NCBI GenBank assembly: GCA_028715095.1
Contig: JAQUSM010000038.1
Location: 1-8,354 of the forward strand
DNA: 8,354 nt
Reading direction: 5' to 3'
Origin: Candidatus Omnitrophota bacterium
GTDB taxonomy: Bacteria > Omnitrophota > Gorgyraeia > Gygaellales > Profunditerraquicolaceae
The notes under the pieces were generated by a model. That model was given only the letters and a program-made list of their open reading frames with translations. It did not search any database and was not told the DNA's origin. A program made the position numbers and the translations under genes. This document shows, in pieces, positions 1 to 5,542 of the stretch. Within the stretch, counting starts at the first letter, position 1. Each line of letters opens with the position of its first letter.

Positions 1-548
1 TTTCTTTAATTGGCGCAGGAAATAACGGGATTGCTTCGTCGCAAAAAACACTCCTCGCAATGACGAAGATTGCCAGTGATAAATTTGATTTTTTAGCTGG
101 AGCGGTTGCGATTCATCCGTTTACCAGCGACCCGTTAAAGCAGTGGCCTGTTGAAAGGTTTATGGAGTTGGCAGAAAGGATCACGCGGGAGTTGGGAATA
201 AAGGTTGTAATCGTGGGGCTGACGATGGGAAGGAGCAAAGAGATTATTTCGGCGCCTCGCAATGACGGGATTGTTGATATGGTCAATAAAACTTCTCTTG
301 TGGAGTTAGCCGCGTTATTGAAACGCTGCTCTTTGCTTATCTCCTGCGATAGCGGTCCGGTGCATTTGGCAGCTTGCGTGGGTACGCCTGTGCTGGCTTT
401 ATTCAGGAATGACTTGCCGGGAAAAACCAGCCGGCGCTGGGGGCCGTGGGGAGAGGGGCATACGGTGATTGAAAAGGGAAATTTGCTTGATATAAGCGTG
501 GATGAAGTTGCGGGGGAGGCCAAAAGAATAGCCGGGCGTCATTGTTAA
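1..548 (+). CDS. GT9 (heptosyltransferase-like) glycosyltransferase, 5'-truncated by window edge
   Basis: C-terminal half of a GT-B fold glycosyltransferase of family 9, the ADP-heptose:LPS heptosyltransferase group, which adds sugars to the LPS core at the cytoplasmic face of the inner membrane. The frame is open from nt 3, with no stop before the ATG at 60, so that ATG is internal; about 181 residues are visible against roughly 340 in complete members, and the N-terminal acceptor domain lies outside the window. Visible family features are the strand VAIHPF followed by KQWPVERF (about nt 105-160), VVIVGL (about 207-224), KTSLVELAALLK (about 288-323) and the nucleotide-sugar-binding signature SCDSGPVHLAA (nt 342-374, Asp codon 348-350). 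Two short palindromic repeats (29-65 and 242-267) are read through in frame and encode the unfamily-like pieces GIASSQKTLLAMTKI and EIISAPRNDGI. The stop is TAA at 546-548. The family call is firm; the exact sugar and acceptor are unknown. Confidence 0.9.
   Translation, partial: SLIGAGNNGIASSQKTLLAMTKIASDKFDFLAGAVAIHPFTSDPLKQWPVERFMELAERITRELGIKVVIVGLTMGRSKEIISAPRNDGIVDMVNKTSLVELAALLKRCSLLISCDSGPVHLAACVGTPVLALFRNDLPGKTSRRWGPWGEGHTVIEKGNLLDISVDEVAGEAKRIAGRHC
29..65 (+). repeat. Short palindromic repeat, copy A (inside GT9 coding frame)
   Basis: The copy begins GATTGCTTCGTCGC and ends CTCCTCGCAATGACG, with an A-rich centre. ATTGC and GCAAT near the two ends are inverted. The same left and right ends recur at 242-267 and 1859-1893 in the same orientation. 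It resembles the dispersed GATTGCTTCG...CGCAATGACG palindromic elements common in many bacterial genomes. It lies in the GT9 reading frame just before the C-terminal Rossmann domain, a place where an interdomain linker is expected, and introduces no stop. Confidence 0.75.
242..267 (+). repeat. Short palindromic repeat, copy B (inside GT9 coding frame)
   Basis: A 26-nt short version of the same element: GATTATTTCGG joined directly to CGCCTCGCAATGACG, lacking the central portion of the other copies. It is followed by GGATTG, like the left end of another unit. In frame it encodes roughly IISAPRND between the VVIVGL strand and the VDMVNKTSL segment of the GT9 protein, a surface-loop position. The right half (CGCAATGACG) is read in a different phase from copy A, because the two copies differ by 11 nt. 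Confidence 0.65.
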
Positions 549-554
549 ATTCCC

Positions 555-582
555 TTGACAAGAGATATTTATAGTTTATACT
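555..582 (+). promoter_or_regulatory. Sigma70-type promoter for the AbiEii-like/HTH gene pair
   Basis: A perfect -35 hexamer TTGACA (555-560) is separated by 16 nt from TATACT (577-582), which matches TATAAT at five of six positions. It starts 7 nt after the stop of the upstream GT9 gene and would initiate near 589, about 30 nt before the ATG at 619. This gives the downstream pair its own transcription unit. Its -10 box lies inside the left arm of the dyad at 571-609, the arrangement expected for repression by a protein that binds there. Confidence 0.8.
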
Positions 583-609
583 CTATATAGAATATAGCTT
601 ATAAACTAT
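571..609. promoter_or_regulatory. 39-bp dyad, probable autoregulatory operator
   Basis: Two 18-nt arms (571-588 and 592-609) flank a 3-nt centre AGA (589-591). ATAGTTTATA (571-580) is exactly complementary to TATAAACTAT (600-609), and CTATAT (583-588) to ATATAG (592-597). Only the pairs at 581-582/598-599 fail, giving 16 of 18 paired positions. All elements share one centre at 590. The dyad covers the -10 box and predicted start of transcription. The obvious candidate binder is the Xre-type HTH protein encoded at 1326-1838; that link is inference. The transcript would retain only the right arm, so a DNA site is more likely than an RNA hairpin. Confidence 0.75.
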
Positions 610-618
610 GGGACGGGA

Positions 619-1329
619 ATGGATAAAACGCTTAGGAATTTTCAGTTGGAGGTTTTGAATACTTTCAAGAGGGTAAAAGGAAGTTTTGCCCTTGCCGGAG
701 GCACCGCGCTTGAGATTTATTACCTGCAGCACAGGTTTTCTTTAGATCTGGATTTTTTCTCTGTTGCTTTTAATAAGCATGAGATTGAAAAAATTGTTTC
801 GGCGTTTGAGAACTTGCCCGGGGTAAGCCTGAAACGGGAGAACGAAATTAAGCTAAGCGGCGCAGCCAGGGCGGTATTTTATACTCTTTCCAGGAAAGGC
901 TTGAAGAGGCCGCTAAAGGTTGATTTTGTCGAGAACAATTTAATCAGCCGGCCTAAAATTATTAAGTTTAGCGGGGTGCCTGTTTACAGCGTAAAGGATA
1001 TATACGCCCAGAAAATATACGCTGTATCCGGAACGTCTATCCGGCAGGATGAGGCCGGCAGGTTTTTTTCTGAGGGGCGAAAAGAAGCCCGGGATGCCTT
1101 TGATATTTATATGCTTTCAAAGAAGGTAATGCCGCTGCATAAGTTTATCCGGGAAATGCCTAAGCAGGCCCAGAGGGGGCTCTTGCATTGGTATAATACA
1201 TTCTCCCGGCATGATCTTAAGATAGGGCTTATTGACCTGGATATTTACGAGAAAGGCTTTAATTCCCAGGAGATGCTTATATATCTTGAAAATGAGGTTA
1301 AGGAGTTTATCAAGAAAATAGCTATATGA
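619..1329 (+). CDS. Nucleotidyltransferase of the AbiEii/AbiGii toxin family
   Basis: A 236-residue protein with the hallmark motifs of the AbiEii (MenT-like, DUF1814) nucleotidyltransferases, toxins of type IV toxin-antitoxin and abortive-infection systems. Visible motifs: LAGGTALEIYYLQHRFSLDL through residue 44 then DFF (G27, G28, T29, R39, S41, D43, D45), giving the GG...DxD metal/nucleotide site; LKVDFVEN with the third acidic residue D102; SVKDIYAQKIYAV with K132; and EARDAFDIYML with R158, D159 and D162. All expected catalytic residues are present, so the enzyme should be active. Characterised relatives transfer nucleotides to RNA acceptors, for example tRNA 3' ends in MenT, or bind GTP; the substrate here is unknown. 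The gene starts at ATG 619 with a short-spaced G-rich SD (GGGACGGG, 610-617) and is preceded by its own promoter and dyad. Its last 4 nt (ATGA) overlap the next gene, implying translational coupling. The length is at the short end for the family. Confidence 0.88.
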   Translation: MDKTLRNFQLEVLNTFKRVKGSFALAGGTALEIYYLQHRFSLDLDFFSVAFNKHEIEKIVSAFENLPGVSLKRENEIKLSGAARAVFYTLSRKGLKRPLKVDFVENNLISRPKIIKFSGVPVYSVKDIYAQKIYAVSGTSIRQDEAGRFFSEGRKEARDAFDIYMLSKKVMPLHKFIREMPKQAQRGLLHWYNTFSRHDLKIGLIDLDIYEKGFNSQEMLIYLENEVKEFIKKIAI

Positions 1330-1838
1330 AAAAAGACTTCGCTAAATATTTCTGGGGGTTTAATGATAAGGCTTTAGCCGAGGCAGGCAAAGCGTTAAAG
1401 GATATTAACCATCCGCGTTTTGCATATTACGCGGTGATTTTATTTTCGCGCTGCGATGAGCCAAGGGAAGTTTTTCGTTTTGTACCTAAGGATTGTTTTA
1501 TTCCAGCCTGGCCTAAAATAAAATCTTATTGGCGCCGGCTTAAAGAGAATTCCGAATTCAGGGATTGGTGGCAGGCTATTTATGAAAGAATGCTTGAAGA
1601 AAAAAATGGAAGGCCCGGGCCGGCCAAAGAGAAAAGTTCCTCTTATTTTCAGGCTATTGGAGCAAAAATAAGGGAGAGCCGGATTAAATTGAACATGAGC
1701 CAGAAAGAGCTGGCTGGGGCTTGCGGAGTAAGGCAGCCGGATATATCGAAAATTGAAGAAGGCAAAAAGAATATTACGCTGGAAACATTGATTAAAATAT
1801 GCAAGACAATCGGCTTAAAAGAGATCAGTACATTTTGA
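1326..1838 (+). CDS. Putative antitoxin/regulator: unknown N-terminal domain plus C-terminal Xre-type HTH
   Basis: A 170-residue protein. Residues about 111-164 form a Cro/C1 (Xre) helix-turn-helix: IGAKIRESRIKLNMSQKELA, then ACGVRQPDISKIEEGKKNIT and LETLIKICKTIGL; the recognition helix is near VRQPDISKIE. The N-terminal part (1-90) is aromatic-rich (Y8, F9, W10, W62, W69, W81, W82) and contains the segment YFWGFN. I do not recognise it with confidence; it faintly recalls the small FW.. domains found on partners of AbiEii-like proteins. A charged, Gly/Pro-containing linker (about 91-106) joins the halves. The ATG at 1326 overlaps the toxin-like gene by 4 nt, so the two are coupled. By position it is the likely antitoxin and autorepressor, but unlike AbiEi/MenA it is downstream of the toxin and carries its HTH at the C-terminus. 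The HTH is firm; the antitoxin role is inferred from context. Confidence 0.8.
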   Translation: MKKDFAKYFWGFNDKALAEAGKALKDINHPRFAYYAVILFSRCDEPREVFRFVPKDCFIPAWPKIKSYWRRLKENSEFRDWWQAIYERMLEEKNGRPGPAKEKSSSYFQAIGAKIRESRIKLNMSQKELAGACGVRQPDISKIEEGKKNITLETLIKICKTIGLKEISTF

Positions 1839-1858
1839 AACAAGGGCAGGATAAACGA

Positions 1859-1893
1859 GATTGCTTCGGGCACTTTGCGCCGTCGCAATGACG
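1859..1893 (+). repeat. Short palindromic repeat, copy C (intergenic, upstream of manC)
   Basis: This copy runs from GATTGCTTCGGGC to CGTCGCAATGACG around a CACTTTGCGC-like centre. ATTGC (1860-1864) and GCAAT (1885-1889) are inverted. The left ten bases equal those of copy A and the right end CGCAATGACG equals copies A and B; orientation is the same. It fills about half of the 69-nt gap between the HTH gene and manC, and its right end runs into GAGGGG, the only Shine-Dalgarno-like sequence for manC. Confidence 0.75.
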
Positions 1894-1907
1894 AGGGGTT
1901 AACGAAG

Positions 1908-3290
1908 ATGACATACGCGGTTATTTTAGCCGGCGGGGTAGGTAGCAGGTTCTGGCCGTTTTCACGCGAGCTTGAGCCAAAGCAATTCATGAAGATTATC
2001 GGAGAGACAAGCCTTTTGCAGGCGACTGTTCAGCGCTTAAAAGGCCTGGTTGAACCGCGGCGCGTTTACATCGTTACGAATAATATTTATTTTTATGAGG
2101 TTAAGGCGCAGGTTGCTAAATTCGGCATCCCGGATGAGAATATAATTTTAGAGCCGCAGGGAAAGAATACCGCTCCAGCAGCCGGGCTTTGCGCAAAGTT
2201 GATCAGCCGTATTGATAAAGATGCGGTGCTTTTAGTTTTGCCTTCGGATCATTATATTAAGAATACGGGGAATTTTAAAAAGACGATTAAAAAGGCAATC
2301 TCCTGCGCCGGAAAAGATTTCTTAGTTACGATAGGGATTAAACCGAGCACGGCTTCTACCGGATACGGGTATATAAAGTCCGGAGCCGGCAAGGGCGGGT
2401 ATATAGAGGTTGAGAAGTTTTTAGAGAAGCCGGATTTAAGCAAGGCTAAGAAATATCTTAAGGATAAGAGATTTTTCTGGAACAGCGGGATGTTTATTTG
2501 GAAGGCTTCGGTATTTCTGGAGGAGGTAGAGAAATATTTACCCGGGCTGTATGATAGCTTAAGGTCGATCAATTCGGTAAATGATATACCTGAAATTTGG
2601 CCGGGGATTGAGCCGGTTTCTGTTGATTATGGGATTATGGAGCATTCTAAGGGGATCGCGTTAATTCCGGCTGATTTTTATTGGACGGATTTGGGAAGTT
2701 GGGAGGCGCTTGCGGAGATTTTCCCGAAGGATAAAAAAGGAAATATTTCTAATGGCGATGCCCTGAATGTGGACAGCCATGGTGTATGCGTATTTGCCAG
2801 AGGCAACAGGCTGGTTTCGACAATAGGAGTCAATAACATGGTTATTGCCGATACCCCGGATGCCTTGCTGGTTTGCGATAGAGGCAGGGCCCAAGATGTT
2901 AAGCAGCTAGTTGAAAGGCTAAAGGCGCTTAAGCGTAAAGAGCATCAGGTGCATTTGACTGAGCGCAGGCCCTGGGGGTCGTTTACTGTTTTGCAGCAGG
3001 GGATAGGTTTTAAGATCAAACTTATTGAACTTGCTTCGAAAAAACGGCTTAGTTTGCAAAGGCATAAGAGCAGGGCTGAACATTGGGTGGTGGTAAGCGG
3101 GGTAGCAAAGATTACCAGTGACGGCAAGGTTTCATTTGTGCGTAGTAATGAAAGCGTCTATATACCTAAGGGCAGGAAGCATCGCCTGGAAAATCCCCTG
3201 CGCAGCCCCTTGAAGATTGTTGAAGTGCAGACCGGGGCGTACCTGGAAGAGGATGATATAGAAAGATTTGAGGATGACTTTAAAAGATAA
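1908..3290 (+). CDS. manC: Mannose-1-phosphate guanylyltransferase / mannose-6-phosphate isomerase (bifunctional type II)
   Basis: A 460-residue two-domain enzyme that makes GDP-mannose: a GTP:mannose-1-phosphate guanylyltransferase fused to a type II phosphomannose isomerase (ManC/AlgA/CpsB family), cytosolic. The N-terminal pyrophosphorylase signature is LAGGVGSRFWPFSRELEPKQ (residues 7-26), with the nucleotide loop GG..GSR and the invariant PK at 24-25. FLEKPD and FFWNSGMFIW are also typical. The C-terminal cupin carries RPWGSF (354-359), SLQRHKSRAEHW (H386, E391, H392), YIPKGRKHRLENP (H425) and EVQTGAYLEEDDI (E439 onward), the expected metal-binding residues. Length is normal. ATG 1908 is chosen because MTYAVILAGG is the usual family beginning and GAGGGG (1893-1898) lies 9 nt upstream; the frame extends to a TTG at 1875, which would translate part of repeat copy C. 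The stop overlaps the next ATG by 1 nt (TAATG). Confidence 0.95.
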   Translation: MTYAVILAGGVGSRFWPFSRELEPKQFMKIIGETSLLQATVQRLKGLVEPRRVYIVTNNIYFYEVKAQVAKFGIPDENIILEPQGKNTAPAAGLCAKLISRIDKDAVLLVLPSDHYIKNTGNFKKTIKKAISCAGKDFLVTIGIKPSTASTGYGYIKSGAGKGGYIEVEKFLEKPDLSKAKKYLKDKRFFWNSGMFIWKASVFLEEVEKYLPGLYDSLRSINSVNDIPEIWPGIEPVSVDYGIMEHSKGIALIPADFYWTDLGSWEALAEIFPKDKKGNISNGDALNVDSHGVCVFARGNRLVSTIGVNNMVIADTPDALLVCDRGRAQDVKQLVERLKALKRKEHQVHLTERRPWGSFTVLQQGIGFKIKLIELASKKRLSLQRHKSRAEHWVVVSGVAKITSDGKVSFVRSNESVYIPKGRKHRLENPLRSPLKIVEVQTGAYLEEDDIERFEDDFKR

Positions 3291-4363
3291 TGATTAAGAA
3301 ATTCCTGATTGTCAATCCGTTCGGTATCGGTGATGTTTTATTTACCACCCCGGTTATAAAAGCGATTAAGGCGCGATACCCGGATAGTTTTATCGGTTAC
3401 TGGTCGAATTTGCGGGTTAAGCCGATATTAGAAAGCAACCTTCAAATAAATAAAGTTTTCGCCCTTTCGCGCGGGGACCTCAAGAAAATTTACCAGGAGT
3501 CATTCTTTCAGGCTACCTGGAGCGCGATAAAATTAACCTGGGAGATAAAAAAAGAACGTTTTGATATTTGCCTTGATTTTTCTCTTGATCACCGCTATAG
3601 TTTATTTGCCAAAATAATGGGGATAGGCAGGCGCATTGGTTTTAATTATAAGGGCAGGGGGAGATTTCTTAGCAGCCGGGTGGATATAGATGGTTACCAT
3701 GACAGGCATGTGGTGGAATATTATTTAGAACTGCTTAAATTTTTAGATATTCCGGTTAGTGATAAGAGTTTGTTTTTGGCGGTTTCTGCGGGTAGCGAAT
3801 TAAAAGCAAAAAATCTGCTTGCGGCCTCCGGAATTGAGGAGAGTGATTTGGTAATCGGCATTGCTCCCGGAGCAGGAGGCAGTTGGGGAAAGGATGCGGT
3901 TTACAAACATTGGCCGGCATTAAAATTTGCTCAACTGGGGGATAGGCTGGCGGATGAGTTTAAGGCCAAATTGATAATTTTGGGAGATGAATCGGAGCGC
4001 GAGATCTCCGAAGTAATAGTGCATGCTATGCGCAATAAGCCGGTAGATTTAACGGGTAAGACGGGTTTAGGGATTTTACCGGGAGTAATCAAGAATTGCA
4101 ATTTGCTTATTACTAATGACGGCGGGCCGATGCATATGGCGGTGGCGCTGGGGGTGCGTACAGTTTCTGTGTTTGGGCCGGTGAGTGAAGCGGTGTATGG
4201 GCCGTTTCCTCCAGGCAGCGAGCATGTAGTTTTAAAATGGGATATGGATTGCCGGCCATGTTATAAGAATTTCAGGCTTGCGGTTTGCGATAAGGATAAG
4301 GAGTGTTTACGGCAGGTGAGTGTAGATATGGTGTTTGATGCGGCGGCGAAGTTATTAAGTTAA
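3290..4363 (+). CDS. GT9 glycosyltransferase, ADP-heptose:LPS heptosyltransferase-like
   Basis: A complete 357-residue GT-B enzyme of family 9, probably adding heptose or a related sugar to the LPS core or another surface glycan at the inner membrane. The N-terminal motif NPFGIGDVLFTTPVIKAIKA (residues 9-28) is diagnostic. The C-terminal domain has IGIAPGAGGSWGKDAVYKHW, LIILGDESE, DLTGKTGLG and the sugar-nucleotide-binding signature TNDGGPMHMAVALG with D277. The tail has four cysteines, C321-x2-C324 and C333-x5-C339 (CRPCY ... CDKDKECL), a pattern seen in a subset of GT9 proteins that may bind metal. ATG 3290 overlaps the manC stop by 1 nt and has no strong SD, so translation is probably coupled to manC. 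It is distinct in sequence from the truncated GT9 at the left edge. The sugar donor cannot be assigned from sequence alone. Confidence 0.92.
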   Translation: MIKKFLIVNPFGIGDVLFTTPVIKAIKARYPDSFIGYWSNLRVKPILESNLQINKVFALSRGDLKKIYQESFFQATWSAIKLTWEIKKERFDICLDFSLDHRYSLFAKIMGIGRRIGFNYKGRGRFLSSRVDIDGYHDRHVVEYYLELLKFLDIPVSDKSLFLAVSAGSELKAKNLLAASGIEESDLVIGIAPGAGGSWGKDAVYKHWPALKFAQLGDRLADEFKAKLIILGDESEREISEVIVHAMRNKPVDLTGKTGLGILPGVIKNCNLLITNDGGPMHMAVALGVRTVSVFGPVSEAVYGPFPPGSEHVVLKWDMDCRPCYKNFRLAVCDKDKECLRQVSVDMVFDAAAKLLS

Positions 4364-4416
4364 AGATTTGTTTTGTATCTTATGGAGCTTGAGACGGTTA
4401 CGTAGACTGTCTACTG
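4360..4416 (+). repeat. Bipartite 57-nt repeat, copy 1 (upstream of DegT aminotransferase)
   Basis: Left block 4360-4382 (core TTGTTTTGTATCTTA), unconserved spacer 4383-4396, right block 4397-4416 (GTTACGTAGACTGTCTACTG). Compared with 7339-7395 the left blocks agree at 22 of 23 positions and the right blocks at 19 of 20, while the 14-nt spacers agree at only 5. The right block contains the dyad GTAGAC-T-GTCTAC (4403-4415), the left block a weak dyad AAGAT...ATCTT. The element begins at the stop codon of the GT9 gene and ends 4 nt before the ATG at 4421. Its nature (promoter, operator or mobile repeat) is undetermined. Confidence 0.85.
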
Positions 4417-4420
4417 GAAA

Positions 4421-5542
4421 ATGAAAATACAAGCGTTGGATTTAAAAAGACAGATAGCGCCGATTCGCCAGGAGCTGGATGCGGCGATAAAAGAGGTGAT
4501 CGATAACACCAGTTTTGTATTGGGCCAGGGCCTGGTAAGGTTTGAAGAGAGTGTTGTGAAATACTCCGGGGCAAAATACGCGGCCGGGGTTTCAAACGGC
4601 ACTGATGCTATAGTTTTAGCTTTGCTTGCCTTGGGAATTGAACCCGGAGACGGGGTGATTTGCCCTACGTTTACTTATTACGCTACGGCAGGGGCAGTGG
4701 CAAGTATCGGGGCGCGCCCGGTTTTCGCGGATATTGACGCAGATACTTATAATATTTCACTTGAGAGCGTTGAGAGGATATTATCCAGGAAGAGCAGATT
4801 AAAGATTAAGGCGATAATCCCGGTGCATCTTTACGGACAGTGCGCGGATATAGGCGGGATATTGAAGCTGGCGGCTAAATTTAAATTAAAGGTAATTGAG
4901 GATACGGCGCAGGCATTTGGCGCCGAATATAAAGGTAAGAAAGCCGGGACGCTGGGTGATTGCGGGACAGTGAGTTTTTATCCGGGTAAAAACCTGGGGG
5001 CTTTTGGCGACGCGGGGTTAATTTTAACGAATAATAAAGCCGTTGCTGAAAGGTTAAATATCCTGCGCAACCAGGGCAATAGCGACAAATATTATCATCT
5101 AGTTTTGGGGCGCAATAACCGCCTGGATACGATTCAGGCGGCGGTGCTGGATGTTAAGCTAAAATACCTGGATGGGTGGAATAAAAAGAGGCAGGAGATA
5201 GCGCAATATTATAATGAAAACTTATCCGGGCTGGGAATAAAAACTCCGTTTGTGCCTGATTATACAAATCATATTTATCATCAGTATACTTTACGCGCGC
5301 CGGTTTCTAATAAGGGGTTTGTGGAATATTTGCAGGAGAAAGGTATTGACTCGCGGGTATTTTATCCGGTACCGCTGCATCTGCAGAAATGTTTTAAATA
5401 TTTAGGGTATAAAGCGGGAGATTTTCCGGAGTCGGAGTCGGCGGCGAAGCAGATTTTTACTTTACCGATATACCCGGAGATGACCCGGGAAGAAAAAGAT
5501 TATATTATTGAGCAGGTTCGGAATAGGAGTGTTAATGGCTAA
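4421..5542 (+). CDS. PLP-dependent sugar aminotransferase, DegT/DnrJ/EryC1/StrS family
   Basis: A 373-residue aminotransferase of the family that converts keto-deoxy nucleotide sugars to amino sugars, using PLP and usually glutamate, in O-antigen or other surface glycan synthesis (cytosol). The N-terminus (ALDLKRQIAPIRQELDAAI) is typical. The PLP phosphate-binding SNGTD motif is at residues 58-62, the DTAQA motif (D161 contacting the pyridine nitrogen, Q164) follows VIE, and the Schiff-base lysine is K190 in SFYPGKNLGAFGDAG. LRNQG and RLDTIQAAVL are also conserved; the C-terminal VFYPVPLHLQ matches family members. Length is normal and the active site intact. The ATG at 4421 has only a weak GGA-like SD and lies 4 nt from the end of the bipartite repeat. 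The substrate cannot be assigned; no dehydratase supplying a keto sugar is in the window. The gene end overlaps the next by 8 nt. Confidence 0.94.
   Translation: MKIQALDLKRQIAPIRQELDAAIKEVIDNTSFVLGQGLVRFEESVVKYSGAKYAAGVSNGTDAIVLALLALGIEPGDGVICPTFTYYATAGAVASIGARPVFADIDADTYNISLESVERILSRKSRLKIKAIIPVHLYGQCADIGGILKLAAKFKLKVIEDTAQAFGAEYKGKKAGTLGDCGTVSFYPGKNLGAFGDAGLILTNNKAVAERLNILRNQGNSDKYYHLVLGRNNRLDTIQAAVLDVKLKYLDGWNKKRQEIAQYYNENLSGLGIKTPFVPDYTNHIYHQYTLRAPVSNKGFVEYLQEKGIDSRVFYPVPLHLQKCFKYLGYKAGDFPESESAAKQIFTLPIYPEMTREEKDYIIEQVRNRSVNG

Noticed and set aside
113..523. Minus-strand open frame of 136 codons, and other antisense frames at 1649-1990, 2252-2572, 5930-6196
   Set aside because: They are antisense to well-recognised genes, have no family-like sequence and no supporting start signals.
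537..544. CGTCATTG at the end of the first gene as an inverted copy of the palindromic repeat
   Set aside because: Only eight bases match the complement of CAATGACG and the rest of the element is absent; could be chance.
60..548. ATG at 60 as the true start of the first gene
   Set aside because: The frame is open back to nt 3 with no stop, the protein lacks the whole N-terminal half of GT9, and the ATG lies inside repeat copy A (CGCAATGACG).
29..1893. Repeats as a CRISPR array
   Set aside because: Only three diverged copies, irregularly spaced by hundreds of bases and lying within or between genes, without uniform spacers or cas genes.
1875..1907. Longer manC beginning at TTG 1875
   Set aside because: It would translate the palindromic repeat as MRRRNDEG..., lacks an SD and precedes the usual MTYAVILAGG start at ATG 1908.
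4360..4416. Bipartite element as a rho-independent terminator or integron attC site
   Set aside because: There is no GC-rich stem followed by a U-tract, and no paired attC core sites around a long imperfect hairpin; no integrase is present.
5508..5534. Longer GT2 gene beginning at TTG 5508
   Set aside because: ATG 5535 has AGGAG at ideal distance and gives the standard family N-terminus.
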